DNA from: Arachnopeziza araneosa
Taxonomy: Eukaryota; Ascomycota; Leotiomycetes; Helotiales; Arachnopezizaceae
Direction: 5' to 3'
Length of the DNA: 64,000 nucleotides
Assembly (NCBI GenBank): GCA_003988855.1
Contig: QYAI01000029.1
Location: 147,070 to 211,069 of the forward strand
Shown here in pieces: positions 34,293 to 45,531 of the stretch. Below the pieces are notes generated by a model. It searched no databases, was not told the origin of the DNA, and saw only the letters and a list, made by a program, of their open reading frames with translations. A program made the translations under genes and the position numbers. Each line of letters starts with the position of its first letter. Positions within the stretch are counted from its first letter, which is position 1.

Positions 34293-36388
34293 CTACGTGA
34301 AGATCCTCTCTATACATTCAATTCTAAACTTGATGTCAGTAGGCATGCTAGCGGGAACTGCTGGGGAAACCAACCCATAGCTATCCTTCAGCTCTTTCAT
34401 CAATGGCTTATTGATACTTGGGCTCATTGGAGCAAGGATGCCCTTTTCAGAAATCGTACCATCAAGGACTTGTTTAACAGCTATTCAGTATGCTCTGTTA
34501 GTATCTCTGTTTACTGAACCATGCTGTCTCCAGTACTCAGAGCGGTCAAAGAAAGCGTTTGAAAAATCAAGCACATCTACCATCTGAAGAGCCATTCAAA
34601 AAACAAAAGGATCACAACGGGAGAGACTTGCCTACTCCACAAGCTATAAACAGATTAGCAATGCAAGTATTTAGATTTTCTTAGGGGTCTGAGAGGTTAG
34701 GAGCTAGTTTAAGAGCAGAGAACAGGAAAGCAATCTGCGGCTCCTGAAACGGTTACAAGTTCCCAAGCTCTAAAGGAACGGAGAAAGAGAGCTAATTTTT
34801 ATGAGAGTGAACCTTACGAATGCCAACCAACTTTGTCATAGCTGAATAACCGCCAGATCCAATAGGAGCGCCATATTCGCAAAGCGTAGAGGTGATAGTG
34901 TTCAGGCTACCATCTTTATTCTTGATCTCAAAGTTGTGTTGGAGGAACTAATTATGAAGCGTAAGGGGATGCATCGTCGAGAAAGTCAGAGCACAAAGAT
35001 TTTACTTACCACAAAATCACGTTCACCTTCCTCGTAGGTCATTTTTTCCTCAAGAGTAGCACATAAAGTATCCAAGGGATTTCCTTTAGGCGAAATCTTG
35101 GAATCTGAAAAGATACCAACTTCACAATATTATTAGACCGCCAGAATATATATCGCTTCGAAGTGCTGTCTACTTACCCCATTTGAGTCCAGCCACCACT
35201 CGATTCTTGTGATCGGTATCCGTGAAAGTTGTTTTGGACGAGATCGCCCATAACAGGTCATCTTCGCTTGATGAGCTAGCACCGATGATCTTCTTTGTGG
35301 CTTCCTTCCAAGCGGTTGGCTCTTTCAAAAAAGTCTGTTCCTCGACACTAAGGAAACCAATGTCGACAAGAACTTTGACAAACTCCGGGAAGCCAGCGTA
35401 ACGAAGAGTGCCACGGATTACTGTTCGCGCCTCAGGAATATTATATCTGAACACAATCAGATCGTGTTAAATGTAGATGTAGATGTTCCTACCTTTCTCG
35501 ATATCCTGTGCTATCTCGGTTTCCATAAGCTACGAAATTGTAGCCAAGAAAGCCGGTATGATATGGTTTCGCTGTTCCCATAAGGTCCGCACCTGCCACA
35601 TTCACCTCTTTACCTTCCTCGAAGAACTTGGCGTCGTTCTTTAACGCCAGAAGGACTCCACGACTGCTCCAACTAAATTTATACCCTACATGGAGTCAGA
35701 AACGGCGAGAACGTACCCAAGCATCATATACCTAAGGGGTTGTTGGAATCTAGTACAAAAATAAGCTAAGTCATATACATCATCATTGTATTCTTACTCT
35801 CTGGTGCAGGGAGGCCACCGCAAAAGCTCTTGAAGGAAAGAACAGAGCCTCCTTCCTCGTGAACGCGGTTGATGAGATCGAGAGCGTAAAGATGGTCAAT
35901 TCTGAGTAAAAGTAAGTAAAAGGACGTATCGAATGTCATGATAATCGTGATGAATACCCAGGGTCAAGCTAGAAATGTTAGCAATCTAAGCCGTAAATTC
36001 CGAACTAATTCGAATTTACCCCAATCTCGTTCATGACGACGATACCCGCAGCCTTCGCCTGCTCATCTAACTCCTGCATAGCCGGCGACACATACGACGT
36101 TGTGACAACATGTTTCTTCGCTTTGATGGCCGCCTTGATTACAGCAGCGTGATATGTGTAGGGGATCAGTGAGATGGTCACGTCGTGTTTGGCGACCTCG
36201 GCCTCGAGAGCAGCAGTGTCATTGACATCGAGCGAGATGGGTTTGGTGTGCGAGTATCCAGCAGCAAGCTTCTCTGCGGAGGTAAGGGTGCGGCAGGCAA
36301 TAGTGACAGAGATACCAGCCTTTGTGAGGACCTCGACGGTGGGAGTAGCGACGAAGCCGGAGCCGAGGAGAAGGGCGGATTGAGGCAT
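34293..36388 (-). CDS. LYS9: Saccharopine reductase (LYS9-type), 3' end apparently disrupted
   Basis: Enzyme of the alpha-aminoadipate lysine pathway, forming saccharopine from aminoadipate semialdehyde and glutamate with NADPH. The first exon (36020-36388) opens with L-L-G-S-G-F-V-A-T-P, a Rossmann nucleotide-binding motif. Later exons give L-D-P-G-I-D-H-L-Y-A, F-C-G-G-L-P-A-P-E, Y-K-F-S-W-S-S-R-G-V and L-R-Y-A-G-F-P-E, all characteristic. At 34818 the frame reaches G-G-Y-S-A-M-T-K-L-V-G-I and then meets a GTAAGG donor. The expected continuation (V-K-Q-V-L-D-G-T-I-S, then E-C-I-E-R-I-F-T and stop at 34293) lies beyond a 325-bp segment (34493-34817) and has a TGA two codons upstream of its V-K-Q start. 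If the segment is not spliced, the protein ends at a stop at 34792-34794. Either way, about 45-50 C-terminal residues are lost unless the sequence is wrong there. The expected penultimate intron (51 nt) is intact. Confidence 0.88.
34493..34817. other. 325-bp segment splitting the LYS9 C-terminal region
   Basis: Read on the minus strand it begins GTAAGGTTCACTC and ends ACTAACAGAG, so it could be spliced as a long intron. Its other introns are near 50 nt, so this one is unusual. On the plus strand the same DNA is open in two spliced-looking pieces (34547-34662, then 34719-34838), rich in Lys/Arg/Gln/Pro and ending at a TAG just inside the LYS9 exon. This may be a captured gene fragment. No target-site duplication or terminal inverted repeat was found. 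Confidence 0.5.
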
Positions 36389-36883
36389 TGTTGAGAAAGG
36401 AGAAGCTGACGAACCAGGTAAAAAGCCTAGGAGCTTGATATCTGCTGTTTGTCTGTTAGCAATGAAGTCTGTTGAAGATTTGTGTGTGAAATATTTTCCC
36501 CTCCGTCATCGGAAATGGATGGTGGGGTCGACCAACAGGCAAGAAGCCGATGAGCGGGGAAGTTACGCCAAAACAAGAATACTAGTGTCGAAGAGGCAGC
36601 GCACCAGAAGTAAAAATCACCTACAAATTCAACCCAGATATCCTGAGTCCGATCATATTTTAAAGTCTCAAACATCACGGCCGAAGTAGGAAACTTGTAA
36701 ATGTAATAAAGCTTGATTTCGTGCACACCGGCATTATGATATGCTTTTCGCTTATACAATAATAACATCACTAAGCCTCCATTTAGAACGTAATTTTCTG
36801 GCCCATCCAAGAACTGTACAGTACAAACTCCATCATGACCAATCATCCCTCACCATGTGCCTTCATTATTATTCTTTCGTCCC
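36389..36883. other. Intergenic region (promoter of LYS9, 3' side of cupredoxin gene)
   Basis: No supported gene; a 139-codon minus frame here has no motif and spans the likely LYS9 promoter. Confidence 0.5.
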
Positions 36884-37636
36884 TTACAAAACGGCCAAAG
36901 CAGCAATGGCGACGGCCCCAGCGAGACCACCACCAATCTTCAATCCACTAGCGGCATTTGTGCCGGTTTGTTGTGCCAATCCAGAGCTGGTTGAGGAGCT
37001 TCCACTGCTGCCAGTAGTCGAGGAAGAAACTGCAGTGGTATATGTAGTACCGTAGCTAGTGGTATAGGTTGTGCTATAGGAACTTGCACCAGTGGTTACA
37101 AAGGCAGTAACCGTCTTTGTCACGCTGGTAGTGACGGTTGTCTCGGAGCTTCCGCTTGAGCCCTTGATTGCCAAGATGCCACCGATGGCGACGTCTGACG
37201 GAGGGGAGGTGGAAGTGGTGGCATTCTTAGCGAGCGCGGTGAAGGCTGCGAGGGTGTTGCCTGTGGCAGGGGCGTTGATCGCGGCTACCATGCCAGACTG
37301 GCAGTGGTTGCCAGTCGTTTGAGCGCAGTAGATCCAGATGGGCTTAGTATCATTGACGGTGATGGTGAAGGTTTGGTTGGATGGTCCGACGGTAGTAGGT
37401 TGGAAGGTGGAGAAGAAACCATTTGCAAGAGGGTGGCAGGGGTTGGCAAAGGAAGATTGTACGACGGTATGGTTCTTTGGGAAGAAGGAGAACTCGACTT
37501 TGTCTCCGACGGAAGCGGTGATGGCGTCGGGTGTGAAGGTCAGGCCGTTCTGGCCGACTGCCACGGAGAAGGTGGATTGTGCCAGGACTGGAGCTGCCAC
37601 GGCGGCGAGGATGCTGATGCTGCTTGAGAAATACAT
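36884..37636 (-). CDS. GPI-anchored cupredoxin-like extracellular Ser/Thr-rich protein
   Basis: A single-exon gene of 250 residues; the start at 37636 gives a clean signal peptide (S-I-S-I-L-A-A-V-A-A-P-V-L-A), whereas longer in-frame starts do not. Residues about 20-125 form a cupredoxin domain: F-T-P-D-A-I-T-A-S-V-G-D-K-V-E-F-S-F, then K-N-H-T-V (His ligand), N-P-C-H-P, and W-I-Y-C-A-Q with H-C-Q-S-G-M-V (Cys, His and Met positions). A Ser/Thr/Gly-rich spacer with repeated T-T-Y-T-T-S-Y-G follows. The C-terminus has G-L-K-I-G-G-G-L-A-G-A-V-A-I-A-A-L, typical of a GPI signal. Fungal proteins of this type are cell-wall or surface proteins; whether it binds copper is not proven. Confidence 0.88.
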   Translation of the reverse strand: MYFSSSISILAAVAAPVLAQSTFSVAVGQNGLTFTPDAITASVGDKVEFSFFPKNHTVVQSSFANPCHPLANGFFSTFQPTTVGPSNQTFTITVNDTKPIWIYCAQTTGNHCQSGMVAAINAPATGNTLAAFTALAKNATTSTSPPSDVAIGGILAIKGSSGSSETTVTTSVTKTVTAFVTTGASSYSTTYTTSYGTTYTTAVSSSTTGSSGSSSTSSGLAQQTGTNAASGLKIGGGLAGAVAIAALAVL

Positions 37637-39682
37637 TTTGATGTTTTGATGTTTTGATGTAGGTGGTTTTCCGGTGAGGGAGAGACTTGTATGCTGATAA
37701 ACAAACAAAGAGATGGACTCTAGAGAGGACAAAGAGATGAGCGGGAAATGGTACAAAGACAAGAGATGATGACTTATTAAGCGAGTTGAGATGAGATGAG
37801 GAAACAAACAAACGATCTTGGGGACTTGGCAGGTTTTATAATCTGCGAGTGATGGTCCATGGTGAGATTATTTTGAGCGCTGGGTGGCCACCTGCATAGC
37901 CAACCTCGTGGTGGCTTGGGTGAGCTGGCCTCGCCGTTCACGCTCCGGAAAGGTGTTGTCCGCCCAGGGACAGACCAGAGGTCGGGGTCCAACCCCTGAA
38001 GATGAAATAAGACGAAGCGAAGCGAAACAACGGCACAGACAGGAGTGCCACCGAGCTGACAGCACGGGTGCTTTGCCGCACATCGACTCAGCGGAATTTG
38101 TCACCCGAAACACTTCAAGTTCCCAGTGTGAATCTCGTCCTGATTCTTCTTTGCGTATTGCAACTTTGCACGCAAGACCGGCGATGGCAACCGAGGCTTG
38201 CGACGGTCCGCCCATGAAGCAGTCTGCTCGGAAAGCGGTTGCAGTATCCAAAATACTTGAAACTGGCGAGGCTGAGCCCACGAGAATAGATTTTACCCCC
38301 ATAAGACGCGCGCTTATGGCAGGCGACCAGGGGTTGTGTCAGCAGCGGCCGACAAGGCGAGCCAGGATCTTGACAACCCAATAGAGCGGTCAGCATATCA
38401 ACCTTTCAAAACATCAGAGACGGTTGGCTGAGCAGGTGGCTGGAATCCGTCCCAAGTGGCATTTGGAGGTGACTGTCCCAAATGGGGTTACCGTCCGGTA
38501 GGGCTTATCACGTGGCGTAGTGCTGATTGAGTCCCTGGGGACCGATCCTTGGCACCTTTGTCCCAACTTTGATATTTGAGGATCAGGAGGATTCTATTGG
38601 GGCCAGCAAAGCTTGTTTTTCCTCGAAACGGTATATGCAATGTCCGGGAGCAACTTGCCGACACTTTCCGCTGTTTGTGACAATCACTGAAACAGGATAC
38701 TCCCGACCCGTATCTCACGTTTAATGAGAGGGAGCGGCCGAACACGGATCACTATGGATGCATTAGGAATCTTGGATTACTTTATTTCAGCCGCAGAGGC
38801 CATTGGACGGGCTTGGCATGTCAGATGAGGCGTACGCTACTGGACGAAGGTACTGTACCCTACCGTACGAGCTGCCTGCCCAATTCTTCTCTGTGTGTGC
38901 TGGACTTACTTCCTTACATAACCTCCGTGCTTCTTCCTGACGTGAGAGTGAGGTCAACTGTCAAACAACACCGCAGCGTCAGCTCCACTTCCTTACGGTG
39001 GGAGAGCTCTCACTCAAATGGTCGAAAGGCTGACACACAGGAAATGAGCTCACTTAAGAGACGGGTCCCCAACTTCTCTTATGTTCAACTGATTTTCTGG
39101 CCCTTCGCAGGTACTTCGGACCTTCGTCGCGAGATCAGTTGGCTGGCCCGGCAATCTCCATCTCTGGTCTGCACAACTCGTGCCAAGTCTCTCAACATCC
39201 CACACACAAACCATTCGAGCCCTAATGCAGCCGGATCCCTTTCTCAATCTTGCGCACACGACTCGAAATGATGGTTGCCAACGTCGTAGTCGGCGTGGTT
39301 GCAGGTGATCTGGCAGACTCCTCGCTTATTTGTGCAAGTCTTGAGTGGGGAGCATGATTGATGGGTTTCCGAGTATCTTGAGCCTCGCTACGTCGAGCTC
39401 TTCTGCTCAGTGGCCATGACTTGCATTGCTCTTGTGGGACGAGGCTTGTCGTTACTGCGGGGTATGCGTTTTGCAACCTGGAAGTCTCCTATAGGGCCAT
39501 CCTTGGGTTACACAGACAGCCTTACCTCAAGACCTCCCATAAGAGATTTTTTTCGCACTTTGTGTTTCTTCGAATCTTGAAGATTTTGTTGCCAACTGTT
39601 TCAACTCGTCAATTCAATTGACAAACAATTATGAATATGCTCGCTTCCTTCTCAGCGTACGTTATATTACGTTCACAGCCTC
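37637..39682. other. Intergenic region, relatively GC-rich
   Basis: Two kb between divergent genes. Open frames on both strands (for example 37884-38384, 38813-39271) are GC-driven and lack motifs or splice signals I can defend. Likely promoters of the cupredoxin and BTB genes. Confidence 0.5.
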
Positions 39683-40780
39683 ATGAACATCAGGATAAGG
39701 ACCAACTCAATTGAGACATTACTAAAGCGATCCTACAGAATCGTCAATTCCCCCTTATCGAAGTTTACCGTGGGCGAGAAAGCCGATGGTAGTCCTAAAG
39801 AATTTCATGTTCACGAACAAGCTGTAACCCAGCTTTCTACACCACTCTACGAACTGATAAAAGTATCTCCAGACGGGAACACAATATGGGACGACGTAAG
39901 CAAGGAGACTTTTGAAAAGTTTGCTCAGTTCGCATACACTGGTGATTATTCGGTTCCGGAGACAGAACCGCGAAAGAAGACTTCACCGGAAGAAGAGGTT
40001 GCAGCGCAAGACTCTCCCACAGGTACCGTGAACGGATGGCACAATGCTGATGATGAAGTGGTCGCTGATGCGACTATCGACCCAGAACCTCAAGAGCCAA
40101 ATGACTTTAACGGCGCCCCTCTCGACCAGGAAGAGGCAACCGCAGCCTCTCCTCCCAAGGCTCCACACAAAAGGAAGAGGAAGAAGAAGACAAAGCAACC
40201 ACAAGTCGAACTCGCCGCCTCGGAGGAACAACCGCAAACACCAAACGGTAACCACTCCGAAGAGCAGGAAATTCTCACTCTCACCGCGCGCTCGAAATCT
40301 CCTGCTTTCTCCGTTACCACCGATCTAAACAGCCTACCTCTCGAACCCCTTGCCCCACGTAACCATTACGGTCAGACATGTGAGCCGTCACCCACCTTCG
40401 ATCCAACACAGGATTACACACGTCCTCTAGTCTGCCACGCTTCGCTTTACATCTTAGCCGACAAGCAGGTGATAACCTCACTCAAAGCGCTGTCTCTGTA
40501 TAAATTGCACAAAACCCTCAGCATCTTCCAGCTCACTAATGAAACAGCAAGCGATATTGCTGCACTTGCTAGATGTGCGTATGCCGTCGGAGAAGAGGCC
40601 AACTTGGGTTATGACGGTTTTGGTGGCCTTCGAGGATTGGTTCGTGTTTACATGGCGAACAACAAGTGGGAATTGAGTCAGAATGACGATTTTGTGGAGC
40701 TGCTAGCTGGTGGTGGGCAGATTGTCAAGGACTTCGTGAGGTTTGAGATGCAGAGGAGTGGTGGAGGGTTGTTGACCTGA
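39683..40780 (+). CDS. BTB/POZ domain protein with Lys-rich linker
   Basis: An open frame of 365 residues. The N-terminal BTB fold reads L-S-K-F-T-V-G-E-K, then F-H-V-H-E-Q-A-V-T-Q-L-S-T-P-L-Y, then F-E-K-F-A-Q-F-A-Y-T-G-D-Y (residues about 25-95). A charged linker contains a strongly basic block (K-R-K-R-K-K-K-T-K, about residue 165) that could be a nuclear signal. The C-terminal portion has C-H-A-S-L-Y-I-L-A-D-K and A-L-S-L-Y-K-L-H-K-T-L, a helical block often found after BTB in fungal proteins of this family. The function is unknown in detail. The ATG at 39683 gives a leader of about 25 residues before the domain; an earlier ATG at 39630 is in another frame. Confidence 0.82.
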   Translation: MNIRIRTNSIETLLKRSYRIVNSPLSKFTVGEKADGSPKEFHVHEQAVTQLSTPLYELIKVSPDGNTIWDDVSKETFEKFAQFAYTGDYSVPETEPRKKTSPEEEVAAQDSPTGTVNGWHNADDEVVADATIDPEPQEPNDFNGAPLDQEEATAASPPKAPHKRKRKKKTKQPQVELAASEEQPQTPNGNHSEEQEILTLTARSKSPAFSVTTDLNSLPLEPLAPRNHYGQTCEPSPTFDPTQDYTRPLVCHASLYILADKQVITSLKALSLYKLHKTLSIFQLTNETASDIAALARCAYAVGEEANLGYDGFGGLRGLVRVYMANNKWELSQNDDFVELLAGGGQIVKDFVRFEMQRSGGGLLT

Positions 40781-43008
40781 TAAATTGTTGTACACGTTTC
40801 TCTTATCGGTTTTAAAATCTTGGCGTATCAAGCGTTAGGAGTGGGATGGCTGGTTGGGCGAGGGTTTTTTTTCCTATTTTTTTTCTTCTATACGGGTGGG
40901 CATTTGGTTGGCTAATTGATTTATGTAGAACAGAATGGATGGTAAAGAACAGCAATATATAAGCTATGCAACTGCAAAATGAATGAAAGTGGCCCGTCGA
41001 GTATCATCGCAGTCAACCTTCGGTAACCAAACGATGTTTTAGCTTTCTTGCCGGATTGCTGTACATTCTATTGACTTGACCTCATTCCACCAAATACCCA
41101 CCTCCTAAGTCCCTCTCTATTCCTTTCCTATTCCCATATCTCGATCTACTCCTTCTTTAGCTATACCTAGGTAAGCATACCAAGCCCAAAAATCATTGTT
41201 TGTCACCGCTGCATCTCAGGTCACCAATATCGTCCCCACACAGCCTCTCCAACCAGCCACAACCACAACACAACGCAGAACTTCGAGTCCTTGAATTGTA
41301 CAAGCTCGAAATCTAGCATTATCATGGCTCGTGTCATCTCAAAGACTTCTCACTTACGTTGCTTAAAACAATAATTTTCGTCTACATATTGCTTGTGCTG
41401 AGCATGTGGTTTTCGTGGCGAGTGGGTTTGGAGGGGAACAATCATAACGTTCCCTCCTCCTTTTTGACCGGAGAATATGACTTGACAAGAAGGTTTAACT
41501 AGATATCTTGTTTCGGTTTTTTCTTCTCTTTTTTCCCTTTCTCGATTTGAATAACTCGTGTGGATTAAAGTGTCGGGGTTATAGACGCATTTCTTAGACA
41601 CCGTTGAATATCTCCATCTCAGGACGCCAATGACAGCGAGGTTCAAAGAGGTACGTATGAGGAATGGTAAAGAAGGATATGTTGACGGAAGGATAGCCAG
41701 AGTAGAAGCATTAAGATGATATTCGCCAGCGCCAAGCTGCCTTTTACTTCCTCGTTTGTCAACTTAAACGGTCAACTTTGAGACAAATTAGTGCAGCTCC
41801 TTGAAATTTGGCAAGACACGCCGGGTGTCTTAAGCAAGACCTACTCTCTGTTCACCTTGCGTATCCTAGAGATAGCAGCAAAGTACTTCCCTCTCAGCAG
41901 TAGGCAGAAGTGAAACCCGTTCATCAACACTGCACGTGACAATTCACTTCCTGGCACCTTCCTTCCCCCAACGTACTCAAGCTCCGCATCTGAACGCCAT
42001 TTACTTCCTTCCATAAAGGAATAAATAACCCAATTCCCATCCAACGAACCACATCTAAGCTCAATTCGACCGTCGCGGCCTGTTCTAAAGGTCAAACTTT
42101 GAAATGCCAAAAGCTAAGCTAACAACCCTCAGGACCAAGAATTGTTCCCAACAGAACCACATCCTGAGAATCGGATATCGGGCATGCACCTGATGATCAG
42201 CAGGAAATCCACAGCCGAGGCTCAATGAGGCTCATTGAGCGTAGCCATTCAAGCAGTTCACGAGACCGCGTTCTCAAAACAGGCAGGGCACTCCCTACAA
42301 GGGCACTTCAGATCTGTGGACAGAAGTTGAGGACTTATCCTTAGTGCCGGTGAAGAGGTTCAGAAAAGTAACCAGATCACCTTGGTGGAGGGTGGGAAAA
42401 GTTGATAGATCACGGTAGTGAGGATTGGAGTCCATCCTAGTAAATATTCCCCTCTCTTCTACTCCTAACATTGATAGGCCGTGACCGGTTGAATTGAGCG
42501 AGCAAGATGAAATTTTTGCTTCTTCTTTGCCTATATATTCTGGTAAGAGATATGTAGGTGGAGGAGATGGGTGTTACCCAGAGACTTCACTTCCTTCCTT
42601 TTCTTAGACTAGATATAGACAGAAGAAACTCGGGGACCATAAACCCTTACCTTGAATTGAAAGCAAAGAAATAGAAGATATCTTGGCGAGATATGAAATC
42701 GTAAAAAATCCGAATCACGGCACGGATAGTATAGACAGCAATAATCAAGTCTTCGAAACTTTCCCATTTCTCGCTATCCTACCAACTACTATCTACCTAG
42801 ATCATCCATGATCCCTCGAGTCGCAAGCAAGCAAAACAATCGCGATGATTTTCTGCTCATCCTCTGCTCCTGCTGCTAAAGACACTTCGCACGCAACCAA
42901 ACCCTAATCGGTAACGATGATAAAAAAGAGATAAAACACATGAAGGAAGAATATTACAACGCAATAATCATGCAGGTTCCAAACCCCAAACTCTCTCGCC
43001 CTTGCTGC
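40781..43008. other. Intergenic region between convergent genes
   Basis: About 2.2 kb. The minus frame 41841-42110 (89 codons) is the most protein-like (an R-D-G-R-I-E-L-R-C-G segment) but is unsupported. The rest is AT/CT-rich, with T-runs near 40868-40890 and 41519-41537. Probably the 3' untranslated regions of both flanking genes. Confidence 0.45.
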
Positions 43009-45531
43009 TTAATTGCCTACAACTTCTTCTTCGGCCCACCCGTTCAACCCATTCATGTTCACGCCCATGCCACCGTCCTGAATCGCAAGCCCGTAACCAT
43101 TCCCGAAACCATTGCCATTTCCATTCACTAAACTACCTGAGAAGGAACTTTGGTATTGATGACCTCTCCTCTCATTGCCATTGGTCATGCCGCTGGGCTC
43201 TTGAAACTGACCATTCACCTGCTGTGCAAAAACTGGCAAGCTGACCGCACGATTGTGGCTGCGTGCTGGAGCAAGTAGACCTCCAATCGTTGTGGTGCCT
43301 GAGCTGCTGTTCTGGAAACCGTTGATACCACTAATCGATGCAGATTGTTGATGACCCATCTGGCTTTGTTGAGGAATGTCGAGAGCGTCAAGGCTGGAAG
43401 GCGATGCATTTCCGTACAGAGCAGCTTGTTGCGCGGCTAGAACTTGCTGGTGCTGTTGTTGCAACTGGCCGACAGCAAAGGGATCGAGTTGTTGCTGCTG
43501 TTGCTGTTGGGTTTGTTGCTGAGAGACTTGGTGAAGGTACATCGTGAGAGGGTTATTACTCTGGTTATTGAGAAATGTGGATGGTGTGGGTCCAGTTGGC
43601 GGTTGTTGTTGTTGTTGCTGAGAGCCGTTTACAGAGCCGGGTGGTGCAGAACCAGTCGGTGACGACCCATTCTGGCTAGCCTGAAGACCGCCACTGTTTG
43701 GAGGAGGAGAGTTGACACCATCGTTGCGAGGAGATTGTTGAGCTTGTTGGACTTGACGAGGTGGATTGCCACAACGATCCTTGCCAAAGTTAACCTTGAA
43801 TCGGCGGTAGTCTTCCTTGCCGCGCACCGCCTCAATGGCCTTGATAGCGTTGGCGATGTTGGTAAAGTTGACGAATGCACAGCTCTTCTCTCGAAGAGTA
43901 TTCACCAACTCAATCTCACCATATTCCGAGAAATCTTGTCTTAACCTCTCCTCACTCCACGACTCATCCAAATTTCCAACATACACATTTCGAGAAGCTC
44001 CCCCGGAGACAGCAAGGGCTATCGCAGCTGGTAACGCACCAGAATGCTTTCCCCATCCAATCTTTAACCTCCTGTTATGGATCATCAAACCCTGCAAATT
44101 GCTCAACGCGTAAAATGAAGCTGCTGAAGTAGGATCAATAAATGTGACGAAGCAGATGTGCTTGTCGGGTATATATCGAATATGGTGTAAAAGCCCGCCT
44201 CTGACAACATTACAAATTTCTTCAATAGTAGTTTCGGGATGAATGTTGCCCAAATAAACAGTACGGTTGCCAAGATTGTTGATTCCTCCAGCAGTGGTAG
44301 CAACGGCCGCAGCAGCCACAGATTGTTGAGCTAAGGCGTTAGAGATCAATTCGCGGTCAGCACCATTGAGAACGTTTGCATATCCCGGTGCAATACCAAG
44401 GTATTGTGCGGCATTTTGCTGTTGTGTCTTGGAAACATATGCGCATCTATCCTTGCCATAGTAAACCCGTCTAGGTGATTGCCACTTCGCCTCCTGTGGA
44501 AGTTGTGAAACAGCCTTGATCGCATTGCCAATGGATAAGAAGTGAACGAAACCAATTGCCTTCTCACGCACAATCTTAACAGTATCAATCGGACCAAACT
44601 TGCTCAAATCCTCACGCAACTCATCCTCCGAAACGTTCTCATCCAGATTGCCCAAGTATACGTTCCTGGAAGCACCTGACTGTTGAACGGCTAGAGCAAC
44701 CGAAGTAGGGACCTGTGAAGGCTTGCCCCATCCAACTTTTATGTCCTGTCCCCGGATGGAGAGCTTCTTCAAGATCGCATCTGAGTGGAAATGAGTGGCG
44801 GAACTTCCGTCCAAGAAAGAAATGAATGCACAGTTCTTGTCGGGTAACAAACGAACGGACTCAATCTGCCCACTCCTCACGTGCCCCAGAATTTCTTCTG
44901 CTGAAGTCTCTGGAGGAATGTTGCCAAGATACACTGTCCTGCTCGTACCCGAAACTAATCCAGGGGACATGTGTACAGGGGAGGAAGGCTGAATCTGCAT
45001 CTGCTGCATCTGACTGTTCATCTGCGAGAAGCCGCCCGTCGGTGATTGAGGATTGTAGAATTGTGGGGCGCCATAGGTGGACGGCGAAACCAGTGTCTGG
45101 TAGATTTGAGGAGACATCTGCTGGATTGGAGAGCCAATGTTTTGCTGCTGCTGTTGCTGAATGTTCTGTTGCTGGAACGTGGCATAATTCTGAAATTGAG
45201 GACTGGCGAAGGCGGCTGGTGTGCCGGGTTGGAATGGAGATCCGAGTAGCAATTGCGAAGGAAGCAATGGAGTGAATTGCATATCAAAGGCCGTTCCAGG
45301 CGTTTGCATATCATTCTGCCCCTGTTGATTCATAGGCTGTGTGTTGATCGAAGGAATGTTCGTTCTTCGCGGATGTCTATCGCCATATCCACCCATCGAG
45401 AATTGATTCGAATTATATGCCCCATGAGAGAATCCAGTATCACTATTCGAAGGTTTCGACGCATGCCCTGGGTATCTACCTGCTGCAGCTGTTCCAAGCC
45501 CATTTTGCGGATTTCCTTGTGTTTCCGGCAT
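43009..45531 (-). CDS. Four-RRM RNA-binding protein, Nrd1/Mrn1-type
   Basis: One exon, 840 residues. Four RNA-recognition motifs start at about residues 197, 289, 422 and 515. Each opens with an RNP2-type strand (T-V-Y-L-G-N-I, N-V-Y-L-G-N-L, T-V-Y-L-G-N-I, N-V-Y-V-G-N-L) and carries RNP1-like strands such as C-A-F-I-S-F, G-F-V-H-F, C-F-V-T-F and C-A-F-V-N-F. The repeated phrases L-K-I-G-W-G-K and F-G-K-D-R-C-G match yeast Mrn1 and fission yeast Nrd1 (negative regulator of differentiation), which bind mRNA in the cytoplasm. The N- and C-terminal tails are Gln/Asn/Ser-rich with poly-Q runs, suggesting condensate formation (inference). The start at 45531 is preceded by a pyrimidine-rich leader of more than 500 bp. 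Confidence 0.88.
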   Translation of the reverse strand: MPETQGNPQNGLGTAAAGRYPGHASKPSNSDTGFSHGAYNSNQFSMGGYGDRHPRRTNIPSINTQPMNQQGQNDMQTPGTAFDMQFTPLLPSQLLLGSPFQPGTPAAFASPQFQNYATFQQQNIQQQQQQNIGSPIQQMSPQIYQTLVSPSTYGAPQFYNPQSPTGGFSQMNSQMQQMQIQPSSPVHMSPGLVSGTSRTVYLGNIPPETSAEEILGHVRSGQIESVRLLPDKNCAFISFLDGSSATHFHSDAILKKLSIRGQDIKVGWGKPSQVPTSVALAVQQSGASRNVYLGNLDENVSEDELREDLSKFGPIDTVKIVREKAIGFVHFLSIGNAIKAVSQLPQEAKWQSPRRVYYGKDRCAYVSKTQQQNAAQYLGIAPGYANVLNGADRELISNALAQQSVAAAAVATTAGGINNLGNRTVYLGNIHPETTIEEICNVVRGGLLHHIRYIPDKHICFVTFIDPTSAASFYALSNLQGLMIHNRRLKIGWGKHSGALPAAIALAVSGGASRNVYVGNLDESWSEERLRQDFSEYGEIELVNTLREKSCAFVNFTNIANAIKAIEAVRGKEDYRRFKVNFGKDRCGNPPRQVQQAQQSPRNDGVNSPPPNSGGLQASQNGSSPTGSAPPGSVNGSQQQQQQPPTGPTPSTFLNNQSNNPLTMYLHQVSQQQTQQQQQQQLDPFAVGQLQQQHQQVLAAQQAALYGNASPSSLDALDIPQQSQMGHQQSASISGINGFQNSSSGTTTIGGLLAPARSHNRAVSLPVFAQQVNGQFQEPSGMTNGNERRGHQYQSSFSGSLVNGNGNGFGNGYGLAIQDGGMGVNMNGLNGWAEEEVVGN

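Noticed and set aside
34221..34517. Plus-strand 98-codon frame
   Set aside because: It is antisense to the conserved LYS9 C-terminal coding sequence; treated as a shadow.
36427..36846. 139-codon minus frame upstream of LYS9
   Set aside because: No motif, and it covers the likely LYS9 promoter and leader.
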